NCBI GenBank assembly: GCA_040387055.1
Contig: JAZKEM010000107.1
Location: forward strand, 1-18,469
Source: Stenotrophobium sp040387055
GTDB lineage: Bacteria > Pseudomonadota > Gammaproteobacteria > Nevskiales > Nevskiaceae
Length of the DNA stretch: 18,469 bases
Reading direction: 5' to 3'
Shown piece by piece: positions 12,497 through 18,469 of the stretch (positions are counted from its first letter, which is position 1; the number at the start of each line of letters is the position of its first letter). Below the pieces are notes generated by a model. The model was not told where the DNA came from, did not search any database, and saw nothing but the letters and a program-made list of their open reading frames with translations. Both the position numbers and the translations under genes were made by a program.

Positions 12497-13174
12497 ATGC
12501 GCGCATTGGTAATTGAAGACGATGCCGCATTGCGCGCGCAGGTCACAAAAATTTTGGAAGACGAAGGCTATGCCGTAGATGTCGCAGCTGACGGCGAGCA
12601 AGGCCTGTACATGGCTGAAGAGTATCCAATCGATATCGCCATCATTGATCTTGGCCTACCGAAAACCTCTGGCATCGAAATCATTCGTAAAGCCCGCAAA
12701 GGCGGACGCAGCTTCCCAGTACTCATTCTTACCGCGCGCGATGGTTGGCAGAGCAAGGTCGAAGGACTTGAAGCTGGCGCCGACGACTATCTGGTCAAAC
12801 CCTTTCACAAAGAAGAATTGCTGGCACGCACGCGTGCGCTGCTGCGCCGCTCCGGTGGCTGGTCGCAGGCCACACTGAAGTCTGGCCCAATCTCTCTGGA
12901 TACCACCGCCAAGAGCGTATCGGTCTCCGAGAAAAATGTTGACCTCACCAGCTTTGAATATCGCGTACTCGAATATTTGCTCACGCATGCTGGCAAAGTC
13001 ATTTCGAAAACCGAATTGACTGAACATCTCTACACCGAAGATGAAGAGCGTGACAGCAATGTTATTGAAGTCTTCATCAAGCGTCTGCGTTCAAAGCTTG
13101 ATCCTGACAGCACGCTCAGCCCAATCACCACACTGCGTGGTCAGGGCTACCGTTGGGACCTGCCGCGCGAATAG
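12497..13174 (+). CDS. OmpR/PhoP-family response regulator
   Basis: 225 aa, DNA-binding response regulator. The receiver domain (1-118) has the acidic pocket E7-D8-D9, phospho-acceptor Asp51 (I-I-D-L-G-L-P), Thr79 and Lys101 (V-K-P-F). The winged-helix output domain (about 128-222) shows T-S-F-E-Y-R-V-L-E-Y-L, V-I-E-V-F-I-K-R-L-R-S-K-L and I-T-T-L-R-G-Q-G-Y-R-W. The nearest named group is PhoP/QseB. All phosphorylation residues are intact. The kinase gene follows after 21 bp and the PepSY gene precedes by 9 bp. A direct repeat in front of the unit is a candidate own binding site. PhoP itself is likely but not certain, so no symbol is given. Confidence 0.93.
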   Translation: MRALVIEDDAALRAQVTKILEDEGYAVDVAADGEQGLYMAEEYPIDIAIIDLGLPKTSGIEIIRKARKGGRSFPVLILTARDGWQSKVEGLEAGADDYLVKPFHKEELLARTRALLRRSGGWSQATLKSGPISLDTTAKSVSVSEKNVDLTSFEYRVLEYLLTHAGKVISKTELTEHLYTEDEERDSNVIEVFIKRLRSKLDPDSTLSPITTLRGQGYRWDLPRE

Positions 13175-13195
13175 CGCCCTGCCCCGCGCAAGCGC

Positions 13196-14521
13196 ATGAC
13201 CTCTCTACGCGCACGCCAACTTTTTGCCGCGTCCTTGGTACTCACTGCGTTCATCGCGCTGTGCGGCGCTGGCTTGGAACAGGCATTTAATAGCAGCGCA
13301 TTACAAGCTGAAGAAGACAAGCTGCAAGGCTTGGCGTATGCCTTGCTTGGCGCTGCAGAAGCCAATGACAACGGCGATCTTGGAATTCCCGAAACACGCT
13401 TGCCCGATCCGCGCTTGGCCAGCCCGCAATCCGGCTTGCAGGCGGCGATCGTCAACGATCGCGGCGGGTTGATTTGGGGATCACCCAGCTTGGCAGACGA
13501 TTGGCCGCTGACGCTTGCGCCGCAGGAAGTCGGCACTTGGAGATTCCAGGAACAAGGCGATTGGTTTTCGCTGACCTTCGGCCTGCGCTGGCTAGACCGC
13601 GCCGACGCGCCGCGTCGCTACACCTTACTGATCATCGAAAACAATACTGCTTTCAAAGCACAGCTCAAAACCTATCGCCGCACACTGTGGGGCTGGCTCG
13701 GTGGCGCTGCGCTGGGCCTGCTTGCTGTGCAGTTGCTCGTGTTGCGTTGGAGCCTGACGCCGCTACGCAAGCTGACTAAAGAGCTGCATAACATCGAAAC
13801 CGATCAGCAAGGAAATATTGAAGCGACTTATCCCAGTGAGCTAACGCCATTGACTGACGCACTCAACAGCATGATTCAGTCTGAGCGCAATCAACAGACT
13901 CGCTATCGCAACGCACTGGGTGATCTAGCGCATAGCTTGAAGACACCGCTGGCGGTGCTGCATGGCGTCACCGACGAAGACGTCAAGGATGCAAACCTGC
14001 GCGGCAAATTGCGCGAGCCCTTGTCGCGTATTCAAGCCATCACGGATTATCAGCTGCGTAAGGCTGCAACCGCAGGACGGCGCACTTTGTCAGGGCCTGT
14101 CGCGATGCGGCCATTGGCCGAGAAAATTTCTGGCGCTCTGCAAAAGGTCTACGCAGACAAAAACATCAAATTCAGCATCAACATTGAACCCAGCCTGCGC
14201 GTACGCGCGGACGAAGGCGATCTATATGAGCTACTGGGCAACCTGCTCGATAACGCCGCCAAGTGGTGCAAATCACGCGTGCAGATCAGCGCCAATCTCT
14301 CACGTCGTAACGTTGAGCTGATCATTGATGACGATGGCCCCGGCTTTCCGGAGAACGCTGAAAACTTATTGCAGCGTGGCGTCCGCGCAGACAATCAAAC
14401 GCCCGGCCAAGGTATAGGTCTGGCTGCAGTGAATGATCTGATTGGCGTTTACGATGGCAAGATTGAATTGCAACGCGGCCCCTTGGGTGGCGGCCGCGTG
14501 CTCATTCAATTTCAGGCTTGA
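13196..14521 (+). CDS. PhoQ-like membrane sensor histidine kinase
   Basis: 441 aa. TM1 is at about 8-26 and TM2 at about 166-186, enclosing a periplasmic sensor of about 140 residues. A HAMP-like linker precedes the dimerisation helix with L-G-D-L-A-H-S-L-K-T-P-L-A (phospho-acceptor His246). The H-S-L-K-T-P form is characteristic of PhoQ. The ATPase domain has the N box (L-L-D-N-A-A-K, Asn353), G1 D-D-D-G-P-G-F and G2 G-Q-G-I-G-L-A-A. The periplasmic part resembles PhoQ-type sensors (R-L-x-x-P-x-S-G-L near residue 75-80), but I cannot judge Mg2+ or peptide sensing. It is paired with the regulator 21 bp upstream. Its last 10 bp overlap the 3' end of convergent orn. Confidence 0.93.
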   Translation: MTSLRARQLFAASLVLTAFIALCGAGLEQAFNSSALQAEEDKLQGLAYALLGAAEANDNGDLGIPETRLPDPRLASPQSGLQAAIVNDRGGLIWGSPSLADDWPLTLAPQEVGTWRFQEQGDWFSLTFGLRWLDRADAPRRYTLLIIENNTAFKAQLKTYRRTLWGWLGGAALGLLAVQLLVLRWSLTPLRKLTKELHNIETDQQGNIEATYPSELTPLTDALNSMIQSERNQQTRYRNALGDLAHSLKTPLAVLHGVTDEDVKDANLRGKLREPLSRIQAITDYQLRKAATAGRRTLSGPVAMRPLAEKISGALQKVYADKNIKFSINIEPSLRVRADEGDLYELLGNLLDNAAKWCKSRVQISANLSRRNVELIIDDDGPGFPENAENLLQRGVRADNQTPGQGIGLAAVNDLIGVYDGKIELQRGPLGGGRVLIQFQA

Positions 14522-15069
14522 GCGGGCACTCGCAGGAAGTGTTCGCGGTAGTAGCGCAGTTCCGCAATGGAATCGCGCACATCATCCAAAGCCAGATGCG
14601 TTGAGTGCTTGCTGAAACCCTTTGCAATATCAGGCGTCCAGCGGCCGCAAAGCTCCTTGAGCGTGCTGACATCCAGATTGCGATAATGGAAATGTTTTTC
14701 CAGCTTCGGCATCCAGCGTGCGAGGAAGCGACGATCCTGACAGATCGAATTTCCACACATCGGTGATTTGCCTGCGGGCACCCACTCTTTCAGAAACGCC
14801 AGCATCTGCGCTTCAGCTTCTGCATCCGTGATCACGCTATCGCGCACGCGCTGAGTGAGACCGGAACGACCGTGCTGATTGGTGTTCCATGAATCCATCG
14901 CAGCGAGATCCTGCACGGACTGATGCACCGCAATCACCGGGCCTTCCGCCAATACATTGAGATGTTGATCAGTGATCACCACCGCCATCTCAATGATGCG
15001 ATGCACTTCCGGTACAAGGCCGGTCATCTCGAGGTCAATCCAAATCAGGTTTGTTGCGTTGGCGGTCAT
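14512..15069 (-). CDS. orn: Oligoribonuclease
   Basis: 3'-5' exoribonuclease that finishes RNA decay by cleaving diribonucleotides, including pGpG from c-di-GMP turnover. 185 aa from the ATG at 15069 (M-T-A-N-A-T-N-L-I-W-I-D), the usual Orn start; an upstream in-frame extension carries no family similarity. DEDDh catalytic residues are visible: Asp12 and Glu14 in I-D-L-E-M-T-G-L, an Asp in the N-S-I-C-Q-D-R-R-F-L motif, and His/Asp in H-L-A-L-D-D-V-R-D-S-I near the C-terminus. It is intact. It is divergent from the pterin dehydratase (86-bp gap) and convergent with the sensor kinase, with a 10-bp overlap and no terminator between them. No SD is seen. Confidence 0.96.
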   Translation of the reverse strand: MTANATNLIWIDLEMTGLVPEVHRIIEMAVVITDQHLNVLAEGPVIAVHQSVQDLAAMDSWNTNQHGRSGLTQRVRDSVITDAEAEAQMLAFLKEWVPAGKSPMCGNSICQDRRFLARWMPKLEKHFHYRNLDVSTLKELCGRWTPDIAKGFSKHSTHLALDDVRDSIAELRYYREHFLRVPAQA

Positions 15070-15155
15070 GTCATGAATCACAAGTTGAATGCTGGTATCG
15101 TGCGGGAATTGGGCGCACCAAGCAAAGGCGCCATGCATTTTACAGGACGAAAGTC

Positions 15156-15488
15156 ATGACTGAACTCGCCCAGCGACGCTGCATCCCCTGCGAAGGCGGC
15201 GTTAAACCTCACGATCTGGCCAGCGCAACCGAGCTGATGAAGAATCTACGCAGCGAGTGGCAGCTGGCCAATGATGGCAAAGCACTGCAAGCCACCTTTG
15301 GTTTTCGCAACTATTACCAGACCACCGCTTTCGTCAACGCTGCGGTCTACATCGCACATCGCGAAGACCATCATCCCGATATCAGCTTTGGCTACAAGAA
15401 CTGCACGATCACCTGGTGGACGCACTCCATCAATGGGCTGTCGGACAACGACTTCATCTGCGCCGCCAAAGTAGACGCGCTGCTTTAA
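15156..15488 (+). CDS. 4a-hydroxytetrahydrobiopterin dehydratase (PCD/DCoH family)
   Basis: Pterin-4a-carbinolamine dehydratase, which regenerates the pterin cofactor of aromatic amino acid hydroxylases; some members are linked to molybdopterin metabolism. 110 aa from the ATG at 15156, with AGGA eight bases upstream. Visible are the C-I-P-C-E-G-G N-terminus common in proteobacterial members, W35, F-x-F-R-N-Y-Y, the core catalytic E-D-H-H-P-D (70-75), the T-I-T-W-W-T-H segment with its second His, and G-L-S-D-N-D-F at the end. No phenylalanine hydroxylase gene is beside it. It is divergent from orn and converges on the AraC gene with stops interlocked in TTAA. Confidence 0.94.
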   Translation: MTELAQRRCIPCEGGVKPHDLASATELMKNLRSEWQLANDGKALQATFGFRNYYQTTAFVNAAVYIAHREDHHPDISFGYKNCTITWWTHSINGLSDNDFICAAKVDALL

Positions 15489-16498
15489 CCCGCGGCCCGC
15501 TTCCTCAACATGGACGGCGTCTGATCAAACCAGCGTCGACAAGCGCGTGTGAATACAGACTGCTCGGCATAACCCAACAAGCCAGCTAGCTGACTCAGCG
15601 GAATACGTGTCTCGCACAAGTAACGCATCGCCATTTCTTTCTGGATTGCCTCGCGCAGCACCTCAAAGCTGGTGTTTTCTGCAGTCAGATGCCGCTGCAA
15701 CGTTCGAGGATGCATGCCTAGCATTGATGCAACTTCCGACTTGCCACCCTGCGGCGTGCCAAGCGTACGTTGCAGCGCGTGACGGACACGCATGGCGACT
15801 GTCTGGCCTGGGTTACCAAAATTTAGCGCCAGATAATCCACGGCAATTTTCTGCAGCGCTTGATTAACACCCTGCAAATTCTGTTCAAACGTTGAACGCG
15901 CAATATGCAAACCGCAGTGCGCTTGTTCGATATGCACCGGCGCACCAAAGAATCGGCGATACACATTCACCGGTGCCAAAGGCGTATGCGGCAAGGCCAC
16001 AGCAAGCAAGCCGCTGCGGTTACCTGCAAGAAACATGATGATGCGATGCACATCGGCCAAACAAACATCCATGGTTTGGCGCACCGATGTCTGCCCCGGT
16101 AATTGCAATTCAAAGCGAACCTCGACAGCATCTCGCACCAACTGGCTACGCGGATGTACGCTCAAGGACATGCTCGGGCTATGCACGAATAAATATCGCG
16201 AGAAGATTTCAACAGCGTCTGCGACCGTCAATGCGTTTTGCATCGCAATGGCCACAGGCCCAAGAACGGAAATGTCTTGCTCCTCGGCCAGCCTCAGTCC
16301 AAAGTCTGGGCATTGCGTAACGTTGGCGCTGGCTTCAAACATGAGGACGACGGAGCGTATCGGCAGCAAGGCCTCATCGTCTTGCAAGGCTTCTGGCGAA
16401 ATGCGGTAGCGTCGCAGCATGACAAGCGGGTCCGCGCCGAGCTTTCGCATCAGCGTTTCGTAACCGCGTACCCCACTGGCCCGCACCATGGCTGTCAT
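15485..16498 (-). CDS. AraC-family transcriptional regulator (Arabinose_bd N-domain type)
   Basis: 337 aa. The N-terminal effector/oligomerisation part (about 20-215) resembles the OruR/ArgR-like N-domain: P-E-A-L-Q-D-D, F-G-L-R-L-A-E-E, the L-G-P-V-A-I-A-M block and R-R-F-F-G-A-P-V. The C-terminal double helix-turn-helix (about 240-333) has S-E-V-A-S-M-L-G-M-H-P-R-T-L-Q-R-H-L, then L-S-Q-L-A-G-L-L-G-Y-A-E-Q-S-V-F-T-R-A-C-R-R-W. Proteins of this type are usually activators of a neighbouring catabolic gene. It is divergent from the flavin monooxygenase, with two inverted repeats in the gap, so that gene is its likely target. A second in-frame ATG at 16489 is possible; neither has a good SD. 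The 3' end overlaps the pterin dehydratase by 4 bp. Confidence 0.92.
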   Translation of the reverse strand: MTAMVRASGVRGYETLMRKLGADPLVMLRRYRISPEALQDDEALLPIRSVVLMFEASANVTQCPDFGLRLAEEQDISVLGPVAIAMQNALTVADAVEIFSRYLFVHSPSMSLSVHPRSQLVRDAVEVRFELQLPGQTSVRQTMDVCLADVHRIIMFLAGNRSGLLAVALPHTPLAPVNVYRRFFGAPVHIEQAHCGLHIARSTFEQNLQGVNQALQKIAVDYLALNFGNPGQTVAMRVRHALQRTLGTPQGGKSEVASMLGMHPRTLQRHLTAENTSFEVLREAIQKEMAMRYLCETRIPLSQLAGLLGYAEQSVFTRACRRWFDQTPSMLRKRAAG

Positions 16499-16510
16499 GT
16501 CTCATAAAAT

Positions 16511-16551
16511 CAATTCTTTGTCTCGAATTGTCAAGTTTGTGCTATTGCACA
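16511..16551. promoter_or_regulatory. Inverted repeats and possible promoter between araC-type gene and monooxygenase
   Basis: Two inverted repeats lie in the 119-bp gap: CAATTC (16511-16516) with GAATTG (16525-16530), and TGTGC (16538-16542) with GCACA (16547-16551). A candidate + strand promoter pairs TTGTCT (16518-16523) with GCTATT (16541-16546) at a 17-bp spacer, so the second repeat would cover the -10. Regulation by the adjacent AraC protein is inferred. Confidence 0.4.
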
Positions 16552-16606
16552 TGGGCAAAGTGAGCAACGTTGGATAAGCCCGACCATTACGGGCAGTCAT
16601 TAGATG

Positions 16607-16611
16607 AGGAG
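16607..16611 (+). promoter_or_regulatory. Ribosome binding site that decides the monooxygenase start
   Basis: AGGAG lies six bases before GTG 16618. The longer in-frame TTG start at 16570 has no SD and would add 16 polar residues before the dinucleotide-binding strand, so GTG is preferred. Confidence 0.75.
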
Positions 16612-16617
16612 ATTTTT

Positions 16618-18108
16618 GTGAACCAAACGTATGACGTTTTGATCATCGGCGCCGGCCTGTCCGGTGTAGGTACGGCCTGCCATCTGGCACGCGAATGCCC
16701 GGACAAGAAAGTCGGCATCCTCGAGCGTCGTGAACGCATTGGCGGCACTTGGGATTTATTCCAGTACCCCGGCATCCGCTCTGATACAGACATGATCAGC
16801 TTCTGCTTCAAGTTCCGCCTTTGGGATCGCCTCAAAGTCATGGCTGACGGCAAGTCGCTGTGGCAGTACATCAATGACACTGCCAAAGAATATGGCATTG
16901 ATAAGAAAGTGCAGTTCGGAATCAAAACCACGGCAATGGATTGGTCTAGCAGCGAACAGTTGTGGACGGTCACCGCTACGCACGAAGCCACTGGCGAAGT
17001 AAAAACCTACAAGGCTAAGTTCCTTGTCGGCGCCACCGGTTACTACAACTACGATCAAGGCTACCTGCCCGATTTCCCTGGCATGGACAGCTACAAAGGT
17101 CAGCGCATTCATCCACAGTTCTGGCCCAAAGATTTGAACTACACCGGCAAACGCGTCGTTGTTATTGGTAGCGGCGCAACCGCAGTGACGGTGGTGCCAT
17201 CAATGGCTGACAAAGCTGCGCACGTCACCATGCTGCAGCGCTCACCAAGCTATGTGTTCTCGCTGCCAGATTTCGATGCCGTGTCGAACGTGCTGATGAA
17301 ATTCTTGCCGAAGAGCTGGGTATTCTCGATGGCACGCAAGCGCAACATTCTTGTCCAGCGCTGCATGTATCTTGCATCCAAGCGCTGGCCAGAAAAAGCA
17401 CGCGCGTTCTTGCTCAGCAGCGTGAAGAAACAACTCGGCCCAAATGCCGATATGACGCACTTCACTCCACGTTATATGCCATGGGATGAGCGCCTTTGCG
17501 CTGTGCCGGATGGCGATTTGTTTAAAGCGATTCGCGAAGGCAAAGCCAGCGTTGTGACGGATCACATCGAAACGTTTAACGAGACAGGTCTGAAGTTGAA
17601 GTCAGGCAAACAGTTGGATGCCGACATCATCATCACGGCGACGGGCCTGCAGGTTCAGGTTCTCGGCGGCGCGCAGTTGAGCGTCGACAAACAAGCGCGT
17701 CCTTTGAGCACTGGCATGACCTACAAAGGCACGCTGATGCAGGACATTCCGAACATGGCTTGGATCATTGGCTACACCAATGCTTCGTGGACACTGAAAG
17801 CGGATATCGCTGCGACTTACATCTGCCGCCTGCTCAAGGACATGGATGCCAAGGGCATGGCTGTCGCCATCCCACGTGCACCTGCTGGCGAAATGGAAGA
17901 CGACACCATCCTCGGCTCACTCGGCTCTGGCTATGTACAACGCGGCAAGTCGCAACTGCCACGCCAAGGTCGCAACCTGCCATGGCGCGTTCTGCATCAC
18001 TACGGCAAGGACAGCAAGATGTTGTTGGAAGATCCGGTCAATGACGGCTTCTTGGAATACACGCCTCCAAGAATACAAACCGTAACTCCTGCCGCCCTCG
18101 CAGCTTAA
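16618..18108 (+). CDS. Flavin-containing Baeyer-Villiger-type monooxygenase
   Basis: 496 aa from the GTG at 16618. The FAD-binding Rossmann motif is I-I-G-A-G-L-S-G (Gly11, Gly13, Gly16), with E-R-R-E-R-I-G-G-T-W downstream. The NADPH-binding motif is V-I-G-S-G-A-T-A (184-189 region). Between them is Y-K-G-Q-R-I-H-P-Q-F-W-P (159-170), which fits the Baeyer-Villiger fingerprint [F/Y]xGxxxHxxxW[P/D]. The enzyme should insert one oxygen next to a carbonyl, turning a ketone into an ester, or oxidise a sulfide/thioketone as EthA does; the substrate is unknown. A divergent AraC regulator and a downstream esterase-type gene suggest a catabolic pair: ketone to ester, then hydrolysis. Length and motifs are intact. 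Confidence 0.92.
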   Translation: MNQTYDVLIIGAGLSGVGTACHLARECPDKKVGILERRERIGGTWDLFQYPGIRSDTDMISFCFKFRLWDRLKVMADGKSLWQYINDTAKEYGIDKKVQFGIKTTAMDWSSSEQLWTVTATHEATGEVKTYKAKFLVGATGYYNYDQGYLPDFPGMDSYKGQRIHPQFWPKDLNYTGKRVVVIGSGATAVTVVPSMADKAAHVTMLQRSPSYVFSLPDFDAVSNVLMKFLPKSWVFSMARKRNILVQRCMYLASKRWPEKARAFLLSSVKKQLGPNADMTHFTPRYMPWDERLCAVPDGDLFKAIREGKASVVTDHIETFNETGLKLKSGKQLDADIIITATGLQVQVLGGAQLSVDKQARPLSTGMTYKGTLMQDIPNMAWIIGYTNASWTLKADIAATYICRLLKDMDAKGMAVAIPRAPAGEMEDDTILGSLGSGYVQRGKSQLPRQGRNLPWRVLHHYGKDSKMLLEDPVNDGFLEYTPPRIQTVTPAALAA

Positions 18109-18128
18109 AACCTGCCAACTACAAATAG

Positions 18129-18174
18129 CCCGCTCGACGATTTCGATAAAAAAGCGAAAGCGTCGAGCGGGTTT
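18129..18174 (+). terminator. Hairpin after the monooxygenase, possible partial terminator
   Basis: An 11-bp perfect stem (18129-18139 with 18161-18171, CCCGCTCGACG/CGTCGAGCGGG) is topped by a mismatch and a 5-bp inner stem (18141-18145 with 18155-18159), then TTTATT. The T-run is short, so it may only lower readthrough into the hydrolase gene, which starts 18 bases later. Confidence 0.7.
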
Positions 18175-18192
18175 ATTGATTAAGGAAACGAC

Positions 18193-18469
18193 ATGTCACT
18201 TAAAGAACACGTAGACGGTTTACTGCGCAACGCGACTGATGCAGGCGATGTCCCTGGTGTTGTCGCCATGGTGACCGATGCCAAAGGTACGATTTACCAA
18301 GGCGCATTCGGCAAACGCTCGCTGGACAGCGATGCCGCAATGACGCTCGACACGGTCGGTCTAATTGCATCGATGACCAAAGCCGTCACCTCGATCGCTG
18401 CGCTGCAATTGCTTGAACAAGGCAAGGTTGATCTTGAAAGCCCTGCTTCAAAATGGCTGCCTGCGCTTG
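18193..18469 (+). CDS. Serine beta-lactamase/class C esterase family hydrolase, N-terminal part
   Basis: The gene is cut by the window end; 92 codons are present. The ATG at 18193 has AAGGA seven bases upstream. Residues 20-40 (V-P-G-V-V-A-M-V-T, then G-x-x-x-x-x-G-A-F-G) form the opening strands typical of the beta-lactamase fold (PF00144). The S-M-T-K at 60-63 is the catalytic SxxK motif, followed by T-S-I-A-A-L-Q-L-L-E-Q-G-K and D-L-E-S-P, all family-typical. No signal peptide is visible, so a cytoplasmic esterase (EstB-like) is likelier than an antibiotic-degrading beta-lactamase. The Tyr of the Y-x-N/S motif is outside the window. Next to a Baeyer-Villiger enzyme it could hydrolyse the ester formed. 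Confidence 0.88.
   Translation, partial: MSLKEHVDGLLRNATDAGDVPGVVAMVTDAKGTIYQGAFGKRSLDSDAAMTLDTVGLIASMTKAVTSIAALQLLEQGKVDLESPASKWLPAL

Noticed and set aside
18193..18469. Reading the truncated hydrolase as an antibiotic-resistance beta-lactamase.
   Set aside because: SxxK is shared with esterases, no signal peptide is present, and the neighbouring monooxygenase suggests ester hydrolysis; the rest of the gene is not visible.

Overview
The window reads as a chromosomal stretch of a gammaproteobacterium, with roughly mid-50s G+C by eye. The pointers are the core order nadK-recN / fur-bamE / rnfH-ratA / smpB-ssrA, an Orn oligoribonuclease, a PhoP/PhoQ-type two-component pair, and an MMPL transporter next to a DUF1329 protein. 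The last pairing is common in Pseudomonas- and Solimonadaceae/Nevskiales-like bacteria. I cannot fix the genus from sequence alone. There is no prophage, IS element, CRISPR array or tRNA gene. No gap between genes exceeds 300 bp; the longest is about 160 bp, at 7555-7717.

Region 1 (1-7172) is housekeeping. A partial hrcA faces away from nadK-recN. A bidirectional terminator separates recN from a convergent pair, fur and a small periplasmic protein built of seven exact-length 11-residue repeats. bamE is divergent from fur and converges, with overlapping ends, on a leftward transporter-ratA-rnfH unit. The transporter is divergent from smpB across only 37 bp, and smpB is followed by ssrA (tmRNA) and a strong terminator.

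Region 2 (7192-11564) holds a small leftward membrane protein of unknown function, then a probable two-gene unit: an MMPL/RND-superfamily transporter and a secreted DUF1329 protein, closed by a terminator.

Region 3 (11573-14521) is a probable four-gene envelope-stress unit: a glycine-zipper outer-membrane-type protein, a PepSY-like periplasmic protein, an OmpR/PhoP-family regulator and a PhoQ-like sensor kinase. A hexamer direct repeat with 11-bp period lies just upstream of a possible -10, where a PhoP-family regulator would be expected to bind.

Region 4 (14512-18469) has orn, a pterin-4a-carbinolamine dehydratase, an AraC-family regulator, a divergent Baeyer-Villiger-type flavin monooxygenase and the start of a serine beta-lactamase/esterase-family hydrolase. 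The last three look like a small ketone-to-ester-to-alcohol/acid degradation locus.

The least explained items are the fur-linked 11-mer repeat protein, the very tight smpB/transporter divergent promoter region in which both mRNAs may be leaderless, and the putative autoregulatory box before the two-component unit.
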